Source: Yponomeuta sedellus
Taxonomy: Eukaryota; Arthropoda; Insecta; Lepidoptera; Yponomeutidae
DNA length: 64,000 nt
Assembly: GCA_934045075.1 (NCBI GenBank)
Contig: OW203736.1
Location: 20,995,805-21,059,804, forward strand
Direction of reading: 5' to 3'
In this document: piece after piece, positions 30,873 through 41,515 of the stretch
How the letters are laid out: each line of letters begins with the position of its first letter
Numbering within the stretch: the stretch's first letter is position 1
Notes under the pieces: model-generated
Databases searched by the model: none
Seen by the model: the letters and a program-made list of their open reading frames with translations, nothing else
Told to the model about the DNA's origin: nothing
Position numbers and translations under genes: made by a program

Positions 30873-30893
30873 TATTCATTTAATTATGGCTGG

Positions 30894-31100
30894 CTAGCTG
30901 TGCCCCGCGGTGTTACCCGCGCCTTATCGATTTTCCCATGGGAATAAGATATTTTCCCGCAGTAAAACGTAGCCTTTGTGTTAATCCAGGATGTCAGCTA
31001 ACTTCATAACAAATTTTATTAAAATCGCTCCAGCCGTTTAGACGTGAAGAAGTAACAAACGTACACACTCACAAACTATCGCCTTTATAATATACGAGTA
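30894..31100 (-). mobile_element. Hel-1 small Helitron
   Basis: Begins with the reversed end ctagctgtgccccgcggtgt, then tcgattttcccatgggaata and tagacgtgaagaagtaacaa, to actatcgcctttataatata. Confidence 0.8.
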
Positions 31101-31199
31101 AGAGTGATGTTAATGTTACTTTGATGAGCTCTGGTTGCATTAATTTGATTTTTTTTATTTTTTACATATTTTTATATAAATTTATAATAGTATAATATT

Positions 31200-31745
31200 G
31201 CGGCGGTAGCGCAGTGGGTACAACGATGGGCTTAGAAACGAGAGATCCAGGTTCAATTCCCAGTACATGCATGTAGGCTATGTTTTTGAAGTTATGTACG
31301 TCTGTGTATTTATAATATCAATATCACTCGCTAGATGAAGGAAAGCATCGTGAGGAAACCTGAGGTCTGAGTTCAAATACCTCAGCGCTTGAAGTTGCCA
31401 ATCCGCGGCGGGCACGCGTGGCAATCAAGCCCATAGTCTCTCTTGTGTTGCAGTGTTCCAGGCCCAGCCTGCAGCAAATGCTGAGTCAGATACCTGTTTG
31501 TGGCTGCGGTGATACAATGCCCTTCTAAATTGTAAATGTTTGTTTTATATCGTATTCTTTGTTTTATAATATTTTTCTTTGTTCTTTCTTTTCTTATTTG
31601 TCTGTATTATTTTAATATCGTGTTACATTGTGTTATGTTTATTGTATCTTTGTGGCTTCAAATAAATCTCTCTCTCTCTCTTTTTCTTTCTGAGAGAAGG
31701 CCTGTACCGTACAGTGGGACGAATATAGGCTACATAAAAATTAAT
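31200..31745 (+). mobile_element. S2 SINE split by a LINE-like 3' tail
   Basis: 31200-31445 has the head (gcggcggtagcgcagtgggt, gatccaggttcaattcccag) and body to caatcaagcccatagtctct. 31446-31664 is an unrelated AT-rich segment ending gtggcttcaaataaatctct. S2 resumes at 31665 with ctgagagaaggcctgtaccg and ggctacataaaaa. Confidence 0.75.
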
Positions 31746-31768
31746 AAGAAATAACAAGTGTATTCTTT

Positions 31769-32305
31769 TCAATGCACTAACCCGTGCTATGGAACTACGT
31801 ACGTACAATGCTACACAAGGAATAAGTCTCGCGGATGTACCTGCGCAGATGACCAAATTTTGGATGTGCGGCAAGTTGATCGACTAATCAGATAGTTTCA
31901 TTTTATGGCAGGCCGCGCGCCTATGTTGCTATTGGTTGATTCAACGTCATCGATGCAGGTGACTATTAGTTTGGATATATTAGCGTGAGCGAAATAGGTA
32001 GTGCTACTGCGGCAATCAATTCTGCACCTTAACCGTATCGGTTAAAGATCATGTTGAATGTACTTATAGCTTCGGGTACTTTCGTTACACTTCTTCCTAG
32101 TCTGCGCGAACGTAGATTCCCGAAGGGACTGTTATGATGTGTAGTACTGTAATACAGATAGTATTGTAAAGAGGTTCGAAATTTCACTGATGCCGGTGAG
32201 TCGCCCGTTAGCTCAGTTGGAAGAGCGCTGGCACGAGATAGCCAGAGGTCGCAGGTTCGAATCCCGGCATGGGTGGATTTTTTAGCCTCTAAATAGGGTT
32301 TTAAA
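31769..32305 (+). mobile_element. S1 SINE interrupted by family X
   Basis: 31769-31795 is reversed T2 (aatgcactaacccgtgct). After family X comes ctgtaatacagatagtattg, the tRNA part and T1 ending at atagggttttaaaa. Confidence 0.75.
31815..32150 (+). mobile_element. Family X repeat
   Basis: About 335 bp with aataagtctcgcggatgtac, ttttatggcaggccgcgcgc, attggttgattcaacgtcat, tttcgttacacttcttccta and cccgaagggactgttatgat. It is shared with 50398-50740 in opposite orientation. No terminal repeat or coding seen. Confidence 0.75.
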
Positions 32306-32360
32306 AAAGTGTATTTGTGTGCTTGTTGGAGCTACATTTTTGTTTCAGATGTATTGTAAT

Positions 32361-32714
32361 TAGGGTTGCCAGGTGAGTCGCGAAATAATACCGGACAACC
32401 CCAACAGGTAATTATACTAGGTCGCAAGAAAATACGGCCTAGCATATAAGTTGGTACCGGCTTGGACCGTGTTCAAGGTCCAAGATACTGAAGCTACTAA
32501 ATATCGAGTTTTCGAACTGGAACCACTTTTCCAAGACAGCTCGTTGATAAGTAATCAAAGCGTGCTTTTTAAACTCCTGAGTTTCTTCATCCGATAGGTA
32601 CTGTTCCTCGAAATACCGGACATTGTTCTATCCGGTATGACCATTTGTTTTTTACCGGACAGGCCCCAAAAATACCGGACTGTACGCTTAAATACCGGAC
32701 ATCTGGCAACCCTA
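32361..32714. mobile_element. hAT-type MITE with 8-bp TSD
   Basis: Starts tagggttgccag and ends ctggcaaccctа-type mirror (ctggcaaccct then a), flanked by attgtaat at 32353-32360 and 32715-32722. Subterminal accggac motifs repeat at both ends (ataataccggacaacc; ataccggacattgttctatc; ttttaccggacaggcc; ataccggactgta). 354 bp, no transposase. Confidence 0.9.
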
Positions 32715-32722
32715 ATTGTAAT

Positions 32723-32927
32723 GCCTACGAGGCTAACCCTAGTTTCTCGTACCCTAACAAGCTGTTAATCTATTGTTAAAGCTATCAAATTATTTTAGTA
32801 TACACTTTGACCAACTGATAGTTGTAGCTTGACGGATAGTATGTATAGGTGCAAACCTTTTTATACATTTTTGATATTTCTTGTCATTATTGATTCACAT
32901 AATTATGTCTATCATTTTCGAAATATG
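32723..32927. other. No gene seen
   Basis: Short AT-rich spacer. Confidence 0.35.
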
Positions 32928-33160
32928 TTGGTTGAGTACAACCCTTCACCGGCACTGGCGGGCCATACTGTCAGAACTTATCAAGCCACCTCTGACATGG
33001 CCTAACGACTGCCATTACATGACAGCCGGCACAAACGGCTTAAAGTGCCTTGCGAAGCACGCTGGCGCCCGGAAAAATACCACTAATAGCGGCAATCACG
33101 GGATGGTCATCAATCCTGCACATGACCGTGCTTATTATTACTAAATCAAGTGATTGATCC
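32928..33160 (-). mobile_element. S3 SINE, 5' two-thirds
   Basis: ggcgggccatactgtcagaa, acgactgccattacatgaca, cacgggatggtcatcaatcc and ccgtgcttattattactaaa. Lacks the 3' tail. Confidence 0.8.
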
Positions 33161-33604
33161 GATTCTTTTAATTTAAAAATAGCGTATTTTAAAACGCAGG
33201 TACTTATATGAAGCTTTATGACTTTCCAGATCTTATTACCGAATTATTTTTTGCACTATAATAACGGAAAATTTCACCAAGGAAGCGAAGATAAATGGAT
33301 TATTTGGCAGGAATATAATAGAACCACAGGCGTACTTAATAACACGTCTAAATAAGACAGAAATATCTATCTAACTTAGTCCTAGACATTGTTGGGTTAC
33401 TCCTAAGCGATTCAATTTGAAGTAACAATAACGATTTAAATGGTGTCACCCTTTTATTCTGGTCTCTGACCTAATTATAATTATTCGCACCTTACCCAGA
33501 GCGACCAATAGTCTAGCTTTTAAATTCCACACTAATTTGACACTTAGTCGATTGGGATCGTCCAGGATTTAAGCCCGTAATACTCGTATAAGGGCGTGAG
33601 TCAT
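33161..33604. other. No gene seen
   Basis: Unassigned AT-rich stretch. Confidence 0.4.
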
Positions 33605-33722
33605 TGAGGAAGGGGCCGGCACGCTGGGCGGGCGGGATCCCCGCTCCGAAGCCCGCCCGCCCGCCGAGCCGCCAGTCTGCCGACAGCCTTACGTGAGCGC
33701 GCGCGTCGGACGGGCTGTCAAA
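33605..33722. promoter_or_regulatory. GC-rich island with clustered G tracts
   Basis: ggggccggcacgctgggcgg then gcgggatcc, and cgaagcccgcccgcccgccg, close with gtgagcgcgcgcgtcgg. The G and C blocks face each other and could form a strong stem or a G-quadruplex. Isolated in AT-rich DNA; a promoter is possible but no gene is seen with it. Confidence 0.35.
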
Positions 33723-34203
33723 AAAAGAAAAAAATAAACCAGTCTCCTAATTGACGTTTATAAACTAGAGGTGATTTAGTTGCATTTGAGAATGTAGAGT
33801 TTGAGAAACGTGTTTTGGGTATCGTTCCTTTGTTGTAATGGAGAAAAGTGGTAGTTTTTTTTTTGTTTTCGAAGTTAGGGAACGAAAATTGCTTGATTAA
33901 AAATCGATTTTGTTGGAGCGTGGATTGGTTTTTAATGCCCATCGGTGCGGTTGGTTTATTTGTATTGGCCGTGTGTGGGGCATGTCGGTGTTGCGTGTTT
34001 TTAATGGTCAGTTTTGGGATTACGTGGGCCAACCTGCGCCATGCTTTTGTTTGATTTGATGCGTATGACTCATAATGCTCAATTGTTATGGATTTTCCTA
34101 GAATTCTGTTCCACTGTAGCCCTTTCTTTCGTGCCATGATTTGATTTTCACATTTCCAGAGTTTTGGACCATTTCTGGTTTGAGAATTTCACGAAGTCTG
34201 AAC
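33723..34203. other. T/G-skewed stretch, no gene seen
   Basis: 33730-34130 is strongly rich in T and G on the + strand (ttgtattggccgtgtgtggg), which keeps the minus strand open by composition. No family or splice support for either strand. Confidence 0.4.
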
Positions 34204-34220
34204 CAAGAGAGGTATATTTT

Positions 34221-34382
34221 AAAAACCTATTTAGAGGCCAAACATTCCACCCATGCCGGGATTCGAACCCGCGACCTCTGGTTATCCGTGCCAGAAGCCA
34301 GAGTGCCGAATTTTTAGCCTCTTAATAGGTTTTTTAAAATTGCCCTTAGCACGGGTTAGTGCATAAAAAAGAATGTTATAAT
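34221..34382 (+). mobile_element. S1 SINE, copy with inverted 5' half, TSD present
   Basis: TSD caagagaggtatatttt (34204-34220) and caagagaggtatacttta (34383-34400). Inside: inverted T1 and tRNA 3' half, a junction at about 34295-34305, then a short sense remnant, T1 and T2. Confidence 0.88.
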
Positions 34383-34427
34383 CAAGAGAGGTATACTTTA
34401 TTTTATTGGACATTTTTTTATTCTTTT

Positions 34428-34590
34428 TATGTAGCCTATAAACGTTCCCACTGCAGGCCACAGGCCTTCTCTTAGAGAGAGAGAGATAGAGAGTACGGGC
34501 ATAATTACCACGCGTGCACACCGTGGATTGGCAATTTCAAACGCTGAGGTATTCCGCTCGGGTCTATTACACTCGGGTCTTTTTCACGAT
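34428..34590 (-). mobile_element. S2 SINE, 3' part
   Basis: tatgtagcctataaacgttc, gccacaggccttctcttaga, cacgcgtgcacaccgtggat and cacgatgttttccttact. Confidence 0.8.
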
Positions 34591-34674
34591 GTTTTCCTTA
34601 CTACTAAAATATTAAATAGAAAAAAGGAAATTCTATTGAAATAAGGTCGCCATTTTTATGTGTTTAATAAAGTA

Positions 34675-34833
34675 TAAACGTAATACAGAGAATATTGTAA
34701 TAAAGAGGTTCGAAATTTCACTGATGCCGGTGAGTCGCCTATTAGCTCAGTTGGAAAGAGCGCTGGCACGGATAGCCAGAGGTCGCGGGTTCGAATCCCG
34801 GCATGGGTGGAATTTTTAGCCTCTATAGGTTTA
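34675..34833 (+). mobile_element. S1 SINE ending at T1, with TSD
   Basis: Flanked by taataaagta (34665-34674 and 34834-34843). Sense orientation from taaacgtaatacagagaata through the tRNA part and T1 (cctctataggttta); no T2. Confidence 0.85.
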
Positions 34834-34843
34834 TAATAAAGTA

Positions 34844-36107
34844 AGGAGGTACTTCCCTTCAGTATAGATTCACGCGTTTCAACGTCTAAAATTACGACTT
34901 TTCGATAGGTTTACGTTTATTGTCAAATTTGGACTTTTAGCGCGATAGAACGCATGTTTTGCGCTGCTTCTGAATAAGATAAGTGCTTAAGTATCATTTT
35001 GTCTCTAAAAAATTCTTTAAAAAAAAGCGAGTTCGCACGATGCTTACATATTTACTTAAGTTCTCAATTAAAAAACTGGCCGTTAAATTATTGCTCGAAG
35101 GCGTTTAAGTAAACATCGAAAACTCAAGCTTATTATTTAACTTGCTCTTGAGTTTTCGAGTCTTTCAAAACTTACAGCTTTTGAAACAAAATTAGGATGT
35201 CATACAAAAGATGAATGGACGGAAGTAAAATACAGGAAGTTATTTCAAGAAAATATTTACACCTTCACACCAGAATGTGGTGGAGTTCAAAAGGAGGGTA
35301 AAGTGTTTGGCTCGTTAGTATGTATGTAAGTAAAGCCGTTGCTAAATTCCCTCATCACTCGTAAAACCAAATTTGGCTTTTGCAAAATATGGTGGCAATC
35401 GATTCGTCATAGCTGCGCGAGTGACATCCCGGTGTTACCGAAATGTCATAATTAAAACATTTAAGAAAGTATAAACTAACGTTGTCTACTGAGCAGTCAT
35501 GACCCACCTTCCTCGCGTAATAATTGGTTTGTTCCATAAATTATTTATTCTTCTAAGGTTAACGCTCATCAGTCAGGGCTTCTGTTATTTTTACGAGTAT
35601 TACCTACACTTTTTTTCATAATGTCGCGGACAGTTATGTAAATAAAAATACTACGAGCTGATTGATATATTACCAGTAGGGAATACCTATAAGCGGTAAG
35701 TAGATATTGATTTATTAATTTGATTTAGGTAGTACAGTTCTGTTATGATAAAATTAGTTGAGTATTTTTAGAGAATAATATTTTTTTCGTTCTTACAATT
35801 CATTTATTTTTTTATTCCTAATGTTTTTGTGTGTTTCTGTTGATGTTATACGAGTAAATGGCTTCTTCTTCTTGTTTTCTTCTTAAAAATAGTATTGTTA
35901 AATTTAGGAGTAATCGTAAAATATATTTGCAATTCCATTAAATTGTGAAAATTACTTTCTAAAATCCCACAGACGCTCAAGATATAGTTTTATTTTATAT
36001 TTATAGTTTATTTACTTTTCGTGGTGATATTTCTCGTGCATGATGGTTGATGGATGGAATATCCCCTTAAAATACGTTGAACGAACAGATTCAAAATCAC
36101 CCTGTTG
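34844..36107. other. AT-rich stretch, no gene seen
   Basis: A hairpin with 12-bp arms (cgaaaactcaag / cttgagttttcg) lies at about 35117-35159. No repeat family or supported exon; the short minus-strand frame 35355-35537 is unsupported. Confidence 0.45.
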
Positions 36108-36472
36108 ATCGATCCAGGCGAACCGAGTTATTGGATTCAATCACTTGAGTTAAGCTGTTGCTTAACTCAAGTGAATGATGGCGCGGTAAGGTGCAGGATG
36201 GGTGACCGTCCCGTGACTACCGCTAGTGGCATTTTTCCGAGCGCTTCCGTGTTTCGCAAGACACGTAAAGCCGTTGGTGCCAGCTGTCATGTAATGGCAG
36301 TCGCTAAGCCATGTCACAGGCCTTATGGGCGGCTTGATAACTTCTGACAGTAAGGCCCGCCACTGTCTTACAATCCTCCACCAACCCGGACTTGGCCTGG
36401 AGTATGGCCTAACCTTCCTGCGATGCAGGAAGAGACCCGTGCCCCAGCAGTGGGGACATACAAGGGTTGATA
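36108..36472 (+). mobile_element. S3 SINE with a local palindrome in its head
   Basis: Full body and tail (gtgccccagcagtggggaca). The 5S-like head contains cacttgagttaag (36142-36154) followed by its reverse complement at 36161-36173, an extra inverted copy absent from other S3 elements. Confidence 0.88.
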
Positions 36473-36597
36473 AGGATAAGGAGGATCGATCCAGTATTAA
36501 TCTAATATTCATTGTCAAACAATGACTCACGCCAGCAGTCTCACGACATCTTTAGGCTTGGTATTTCTTAATGACTTGCGATGGTCATACATAGTTA

Positions 36598-36672
36598 TAT
36601 ATTAAACGGGTCTTATCGCGATCATTTATTTAGTAAAACGTAACGACTTTAGCTCCCAACGTTTTGGCAGCA
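36598..36672 (-). mobile_element. PLE-type 3' end
   Basis: Read on + as tattaaacgggtcttatcgc, atcatttatttagtaaaacg and ctcccaacgttttggcagca. It parallels 44735-44835. Confidence 0.5.
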
Positions 36673-36689
36673 TTGCAGTCAATTATTGA

Positions 36690-36785
36690 AATGTTGTTTC
36701 TGGTTCCCACGACACAGGGTATCCTAGTGTGGGGCCAGAAGCAATGTATGTAAATGTTATGTTATGTTTTTCGTAGCGAATAGAA
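36690..36785 (+). mobile_element. S4 SINE, 3' part
   Basis: gttgtttctggttcccacga, cacagggtatcctagtgtgg and aagcaatgtatgtaaatgtt. Confidence 0.8.
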
Positions 36786-37399
36786 CCATTTAATATATAA
36801 CTATCTTTAGGACTAGGTAACAAAACTTGATGGGAGAGCATGGGAAAGCGCAGCCAGAGATAGGTATCTACTTACTACTGGGCATAAGCCTCCTTCAAAT
36901 AATTGAAGGAGGCCTTCAACCGCAGAGGGGATCCTTAGTTCTAAAATTAAAGTTTTATCCGGCTGGCAAGATTAACTGTAGGTATTACGTATTGTAGGCG
37001 GCACCGATTTAGGTCTCAACTCTTTCTTGCTTCCATTACTACGCGTGTAACCCAAATAAAGGGAAGAAAAGGCGCGTTTTGATGGATCACATGGAAATAG
37101 GAACGCACGCCAGCTGAACCGGAACGAATGGGGTTCGCAAATGATTGATCAGCTAGATTAACCTGACCTGAATAGTGGAAACACTTAGGTGGTTTTTGTG
37201 TTTATTGCTTGGCACTTTCGATGCTGGTTGCGGTAGTCATCGGTGGTTACCGTGTCGTCTTTTTGTAGCTGCCACGTTTTTCGGGAGCATAGCCTTAAGA
37301 CTACTTTGCTTGCAATGTTACTGAAACCAGTAACATTGCAAGCTGATTTTTAATTTCGATCTAAATAGCGAGTTTTATATTATTGCCATTTTGCCTGCG
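36786..37399. other. No gene seen; one hairpin
   Basis: 37308-37343 is a perfect 16-bp hairpin (gcttgcaatgttactg, aaac loop). 36880-36920 contains a palindromic LINE-like phrase (gcctccttcaaataattgaa then ggaggc). Confidence 0.5.
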
Positions 37400-37470
37400 T
37401 GTATTTTCATGTTTTTGATGTCCTTGTTTAATTATAAAAAGCACAGGGTAGTCCGTGTTTGGGCCCACGA
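37400..37470 (+). mobile_element. S4 SINE fragment
   Basis: gtgtattttcatgtttttga, gtccttgtttaattataaaa and agcacagggtagtccgtgtt. Confidence 0.55.
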
Positions 37471-37505
37471 CAGTTGAACGCTTCGAATGGAAGTTTTTAT
37501 TATCT

Positions 37506-37562
37506 TAAAAACCTATTTTGAGGCTAAAAATCTCAGCACGGGTTAGTGCAACAAAAAAAATA
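37506..37562 (+). mobile_element. Minimal S1: inverted T1 plus sense T2
   Basis: taaaaacctattttgaggct then aaaaatctcagcacgggtta and gtgcaacaaaaaaaa, the same arrangement as 25806-25870. The TSD is unclear because the flanks are TTA repeats. Confidence 0.8.
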
Positions 37563-37603
37563 TAGTTATTATTATTATTATATCCAATTAAATATAGTCG
37601 ATA

Positions 37604-37792
37604 GATGGCAGTCGTTAAGCCGAGTCAGAGGCCTTAGGGCGAGCGGCTTGAAAACTTCTGACAGTAAGACCAGCCACTAGTCTTGCAAGCCTCCATCAAT
37701 TCGGTTGGCCCCGGCGGTGGTGTATGGCATATACCTTCCTCAGGGAAGAGGCCCGTGCCCCTCGGTGGGGACATAATAGGTTGATGATGATG
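37604..37792 (+). mobile_element. S3 SINE, 3' half (variant)
   Basis: agatggcagtcgttaagccg, gcggcttgaaaacttctgac, aatgggttga-type end with tgcccctcggtggggacata. Same subfamily as 38066 and 58398. Confidence 0.8.
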
Positions 37793-38065
37793 ATAGTCTC
37801 TCTAAGACGAAAGAGAAGGGAGTAACTTGGCTAGAGCTACCCTCCCTAGACATAAACAAACATAAACGGAAAGCTCTTCTGTCACCCTGACACTCCGCCG
37901 AGGAGTAGAGGGACCAAAGAAGAAGATATAATCTATTTGCCCGAATCCAACCATCGTCAGATACAGGCTCCCCAAGCATTCCATTCAATCTACTAGTCAC
38001 ACAGTCTACTAGTCTAGTCTAGTCACACAATCTACGTAAGACACATTCAGATCGTCATCATCAAA
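37793..38065. other. No gene seen
   Basis: Contains ctacta/tctagtcta repeats near 37990-38030. Minus-strand open frame 37740-38000 overlaps S3 and is not credible. Confidence 0.35.
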
Positions 38066-38400
38066 AACCCATTATGTTCTCGTCGACCCATTATGTCTTA
38101 TGTCGAGGGACATGGGTCTCTTCCCTGAGGAAGGTATAGGCCATACTCCACCACGGGGGCCAAGTCCGGATTGGTGGAGGCTTGCAAAACTAGTGGCTGG
38201 TCTTACTGTCAAAAGTTTTCAAGCCGCCCTAAGGCATCTTGGCTCAACGACTGCCGCAGCCGGGACCAACTGCTTAACGTGCCTTGCGAAACACGAAACC
38301 GCTCGGAAAAATGCCACTATCGTTAGTCATAGAGGGTTTACCCATCCATGCACTAAACGCGCGCTGTGTTGCTTAACCTTCGTGATCGTTTAAGATCACT
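38066..38400 (-). mobile_element. S3 SINE, variant subfamily, nearly complete
   Basis: cattatgtcttatgtcgagg, gggccaagtccggattggtg, acgactgccgcagccgggac and, at its 5' end, ttaaccttcgtgatcgttta, the 5S-like start also seen at 58430. Confidence 0.85.
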
Positions 38401-39225
38401 CAGACAGCCGGGACTACGAGCGATTCAGATACCACCAGCAATTTAGCTTAGATCGTCAGCAGTGAGCTATCAGGCAAAGTACTTCTTTGCAATTGCTTCT
38501 GAATGTCAGATGGATCCAAACTTTTCTGTGTTTGACCATCTTTATTCAGCTTCAAATCGTTTTCGGACCAATGGATTCGTGGTCTCCAGCTGATAGCCAG
38601 TCTACCACGCCTCGCAGTTTGTTAGTTCTCAAAACTGGATTAAATTTTTAAGTAAAAACTTCTTCAGGCACACTTTTCTAATAGATGAACGGACATTACG
38701 CTCAGCTAAAGTCGGTGACTCTGAAACGAGTAAACTCGATTCAAATCGCCATCCAGAGTAAGAAAATTGCTCACGGTTTTACTTCTATCGTGTCTTCGTG
38801 TTTATCGTGTTTTCTTCCAAAATTTCGGAATGCCGCTCCAATACCTCTGCTCCCTACTCCAATATGCCAAGAAATATTCATAACATTTTGTACATCGCCT
38901 TTTCTTAATAAAACCAAGTCAAGCCTCTTTGGCATTGTTCCTGGCTCACATCGTATACTTGGCCTCACGGAAAACCAAACAGATTCTTCCTTAGAAAATA
39001 TATTTACAGAAATCTAGCGTTATTTTAGATTATTGTTGGTATATTTTGTAAGGAATAGAGGTCTAGCATTATTCAAAGTATCCGAAAAAGTTCTCAAATG
39101 CTCTTTGCCATCTTTTCACATGACCGTCACTCAGCGATACCATCGATAGGCCAGTGCGTGACAGTTTTCGTTCTCATGCAATGAGTATTTGTTGAAAGAG
39201 TTCAAAGCGGTTTAAGGAGCCAAAA
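38401..39225. other. Unassigned stretch with a 110-residue open frame
   Basis: An ATG-led frame at 38685-39017 reads MNGHYAQLKSVTLKRVNSI and SSCLSCFLPKFRNAAPIPLL; the opposite strand is also partly open. No splice sites, repeats or recognisable domain accompany it, so I do not call it a gene. Confidence 0.35.
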
Positions 39226-39310
39226 AGGTTTGTCAGGATTGTGGCAAATCCTGATCTCTGCTTGCCCCTGCGGAATACAAGCTTAAGTTTATGTAATGTA
39301 ATGTATCGGT
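39226..39310 (+). mobile_element. LINE 3' end (lineage with TATG-like tail)
   Basis: caggattgtggcaaatcctg, atctctgcttgcccctgcgg and aatacaagcttaagtttatg correspond to the C-terminus at 54720-54830 (QDRGKWQSLVSAYPSGIQA). Confidence 0.6.
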
Positions 39311-39356
39311 AATGTTAGTTTGGGGCTGAATTACAACGAAAAGCTAAGTAATGGTT

Positions 39357-40255
39357 AACAAGATGCGTAAGCGAAAAAGCGGGTCAACTTTACCAACTTT
39401 TGGCCAGGATCATTAAAAGTAACCCGTGATAGAGAAATCTGGAGATGAACCAGAAAGGCTTCCTTCATTTTGGCCATCTTTTGGCCTGGATCATTGGAAG
39501 TCACCCATAATAGAGAAATTTGGAGATAAACCAGAGAGGCTCTGTTAATTTTGACCATTTTTTGCCTGCATTATTAGAAGTCACCCATGATAGAAAAATC
39601 TAGAGAGAAACCGGAAAAGCTCCCTTTATTTTGACCAAGTTTTGGCCTGGATCATTGGAAGTCACCCATGATAGAAAACCTGGAGGAAAATTGGAGAGGC
39701 ACCCAGGATCATTGAAAGTCACCCGTTATAGAGAAAACTGGAGGTAAACCGGAGAGTCTCCCTTCATTTTGATCAACTTTTCGTCAAGAACTTTGGAAAT
39801 CACCCATGATAGAGAAAACTAGGGGTAAATCGGCGAGGCCTTTCAGGTGACTTCCAATGATCTTTTCCAAAAGTTGGTCATCAACTTTTGGAAAGGATCA
39901 TTGGAAGTCACCTATGATATAGAAATCTGGAGGTAAACCAGAGAGGCTCTCTTCATTTTGACCATTTTTGCCTGGATTATTAGAAGTCACACATGATAGA
40001 AAAATCTGGGTGTAAATTGGAGACGCTCCCTTCATTTTGACCAACGTTACGCCAGGATCATTGGAAGTTACCCTTGATTAAGAAAACTGGAGATAATTCG
40101 GAGAGGCACCCAGGATCATTGGAAGTAACCCATGATAGAGCAACCTGGAGATACACCGGGAAAGCTCCCTTTATTTTGACCAAGTTTTAGCTTGGATCTT
40201 TGGAATTCACCAAAAATACAGAAAACTGGGTGTAAATCGGATAGGCCTTTCGGAC
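39357..40255. repeat. Degenerate ~82-bp minisatellite, about 11 units
   Basis: Each unit carries ggatcattggaagtcaccc, atgatagagaaatctggag and gaggctcccttcattttgac, with frequent substitutions and some short units. An internal inversion makes a perfect 32-bp hairpin at 39845-39913. Stops in all frames argue against coding. Confidence 0.85.
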
Positions 40256-40704
40256 AGCTGTAAGCCGAGGTTAACTGTACCGGCTCGCCGTACGTAGACT
40301 CTGCAGTAATAAAAGAGGCTCCCTTTCCGGAAATAGGTCGCTAACTGAGCGTTGTTTGGGTCGTGGTCAACGACCTTTGTACGATATATACGTTTGGTAA
40401 CGTAGAACCATTTAACTCTAGCACCGTAGATGAGAATTATAATCTTTTTTTATGTCTTAGCAAAAAAGTAATACCTTTTTAAAAATAGTCTGGAACCAAC
40501 CGAGGGCAATGAAGAAGCATCTACAAATTGTGGATGTGGTAATTAAGTTTACATTTAGCGGTTAGACCCGTTTAATATATAAATATCTTCAATTAAATGT
40601 CTGAAATACGACACGTAAAAATATATTAAAAAAGCAATGAGATTAAAAAATATATTGAACGGTTTGACTTTAACCTAGGTTTAAATTAAAAATTTTATTC
40701 ATTA
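40256..40704. other. No gene seen
   Basis: Unassigned AT-rich stretch next to the minisatellite. Confidence 0.4.
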
Positions 40705-40892
40705 CTAGCTGACCTAGCGAACTTCGTACCGCCTAACAGTCGATACTTGAATTTTTTTTATTTCTCTCCGTAAGAACCATCCTCGTACTTCAAGGAATAT
40801 TCTAAAAAAAGAATTAGCCAAATCGGTTCAGCTGCTCTCGAGATTTGCACTTACCAACACATTCAGCGATTCATTTTTATATTATAGATAAA
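40705..40892 (-). mobile_element. Hel-2 Helitron
   Basis: actagctgacctagcgaact, cgtaagaaccatcctcgtac, gctgctctcgagatttgcac and gcgattcatttttatattat: reversed full-length element with the CTAGT end. Confidence 0.85.
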
Positions 40893-41304
40893 AACAAAAT
40901 GTTTACTAAATGTACGTCAAAGCTGTGAGTTTCAGAATTAATAGACTCTCGTATGCGGAGAAGAAGCTAATAAAAAAAAATCCACATCTATTCTTTTCAA
41001 AACACGTTTTAACTTAACTAATTGTGTTTCTAACGTAGAGTGGTTTGAAATGTGTTTACATTGCACTTCGAAAACTAATTGAGTAAAAATAGGGTTAAAA
41101 CTTGATTAAAGAGTCAATACCAGCCCCGCCTAAGATACAACATAACACAAAATATGTATATTATTATTATTACTGTAGGCAATAAACTAAAAATTTACAA
41201 TACACTTTGTAATTATAATTTTATGACCAATTTATAATCCATTAATGGTGTAAAAAAAAATATTTTGTACTAATTAAACATCTTAGAGTAAATAAACAAA
41301 TATG
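40893..41304. other. AT-rich stretch, no gene seen
   Basis: No repeat or exon recognised. Confidence 0.4.
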
Positions 41305-41515
41305 GCAGCCTCTGTAGCGCAACGGTAGCGTATCTGCCTACCATGCAAGGCTTCCCGGGTTTGAAACCCGGCTGGGGACAAAAAAAAACCCGAGTCTTGG
41401 ATATTTACATGTTTGTGATGTTGTTGTTTCTGGTTCCCACGACACAGGAAGTCCTAGTGTGAGGCCAACAATGTAAGTGTTTGTATGTAAATGTTATGTT
41501 ATATGTTATGTTAAT
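41305..41515 (+). mobile_element. S4 SINE, full length
   Basis: tRNA-like head gcagcctctgtagcgcaacg (A box), cccgggtttgaaacccggct (B box), an A-rich linker, then tcttggatatttacatgttt, gttcccacgacacaggaagt and atgttatgtta. Confidence 0.88.

Noticed and set aside
33718..34137. 139-residue minus-strand open frame
   Set aside because: Explained by strong T/G skew of the + strand and ends in poly-F from an A-rich run. No recognisable domain.
38685..39017. 110-residue open frame
   Set aside because: Length is compatible with chance in this composition. No family, splice or repeat evidence. Listed only as part of an unassigned stretch.
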